7,063 nucleotides of DNA, from positions 1 through 7,063 of the forward strand of contig JAKDKP010000114.1 of NCBI GenBank assembly GCA_030453285.1, in the 5' to 3' direction. Positions 6,984-7,063 of the stretch are shown piece after piece. The notes under the pieces were generated by a model. That model worked only from the letters and a program-made list of their open reading frames with translations. It did not search any database and was not told the DNA's origin. Numbering within the stretch: position 1 is the first letter of the stretch; every line of letters starts with the position of its first letter. The stretch is from Propionibacteriales bacterium. Lineage in GTDB: Bacteria > Actinomycetota > Actinomycetes > Propionibacteriales > Propionibacteriaceae. The position numbers and the translations under genes are program-made.

Positions 6984-7063
6984 GGACCCCACTCTGCCGG
7001 TTGGTGAGGTCGAGCGACAGCCCGTCAGCGACTGCGGCGGGGAAGAACGGCGGGGTCGGCGAC

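Noticed and set aside
7025..7063. End of another minus-strand gene at the right edge (12 codons then TGA at 7027-7025)
   Set aside because: It is plausible, because one frame ends in an Arg-rich tail, but 12 codons are too few to separate from chance.

Overview
The window is high-GC DNA from an actinobacterium. Evidence for this is the pervasive G/C at third codon positions, the actinobacterial type of methionyl-tRNA synthetase, and an adenosine deaminase close in motif order to the mycobacterial Add family. Start codons preceded at 6-7 nt by TANNNT, the pattern of leaderless transcripts common in this phylum, agree with it. I cannot name the genus. All genes I can support lie on the minus strand, so transcription runs right to left. 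I see no tRNA, rRNA, CRISPR array, transposase or integrase.

From right to left (upstream to downstream), the right half holds four metabolic genes. They are a small VOC/glyoxalase-fold protein (6558-6983), an FAD-linked oxidase of the BBE/6-hydroxynicotine-oxidase type (5106-6497), adenosine deaminase (3944-5020) and an aldo/keto reductase (2919-3947). The last two overlap by 4 bp (ATGA) and are almost certainly translationally coupled. The first two are separate units, and the oxidase appears to have its own leaderless promoter. No single pathway obviously joins these four genes.

The centre is methionyl-tRNA synthetase (metG, 951-2741). It is separated from the reductase by about 180 bp that contain a dispersed-repeat-like sequence: two diverged copies in inverted orientation, plus a perfect 9-bp hairpin and a 12-bp palindrome. 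One copy supplies the stop codon of the reductase gene.

The left end (1-879) differs in character. It is visibly more AT-rich, and it holds a two-gene unit joined by a GTGA overlap. The first gene encodes a roughly 100-residue helical protein of the size and look of type VII secretion (ESX/EspC/WXG100-like) partners. Its reading frame is broken at a run of five G. The second encodes a protein with a W-S-G motif, Asp-Trp-Leu heptads and two hydrophobic segments, and it runs off the left edge. This is the most interesting part of the window. It could be the N-terminal, secretion-related part of a type VII-linked effector, but the part that would decide this lies outside. The rest of the window looks like ordinary chromosomal housekeeping and metabolic content.
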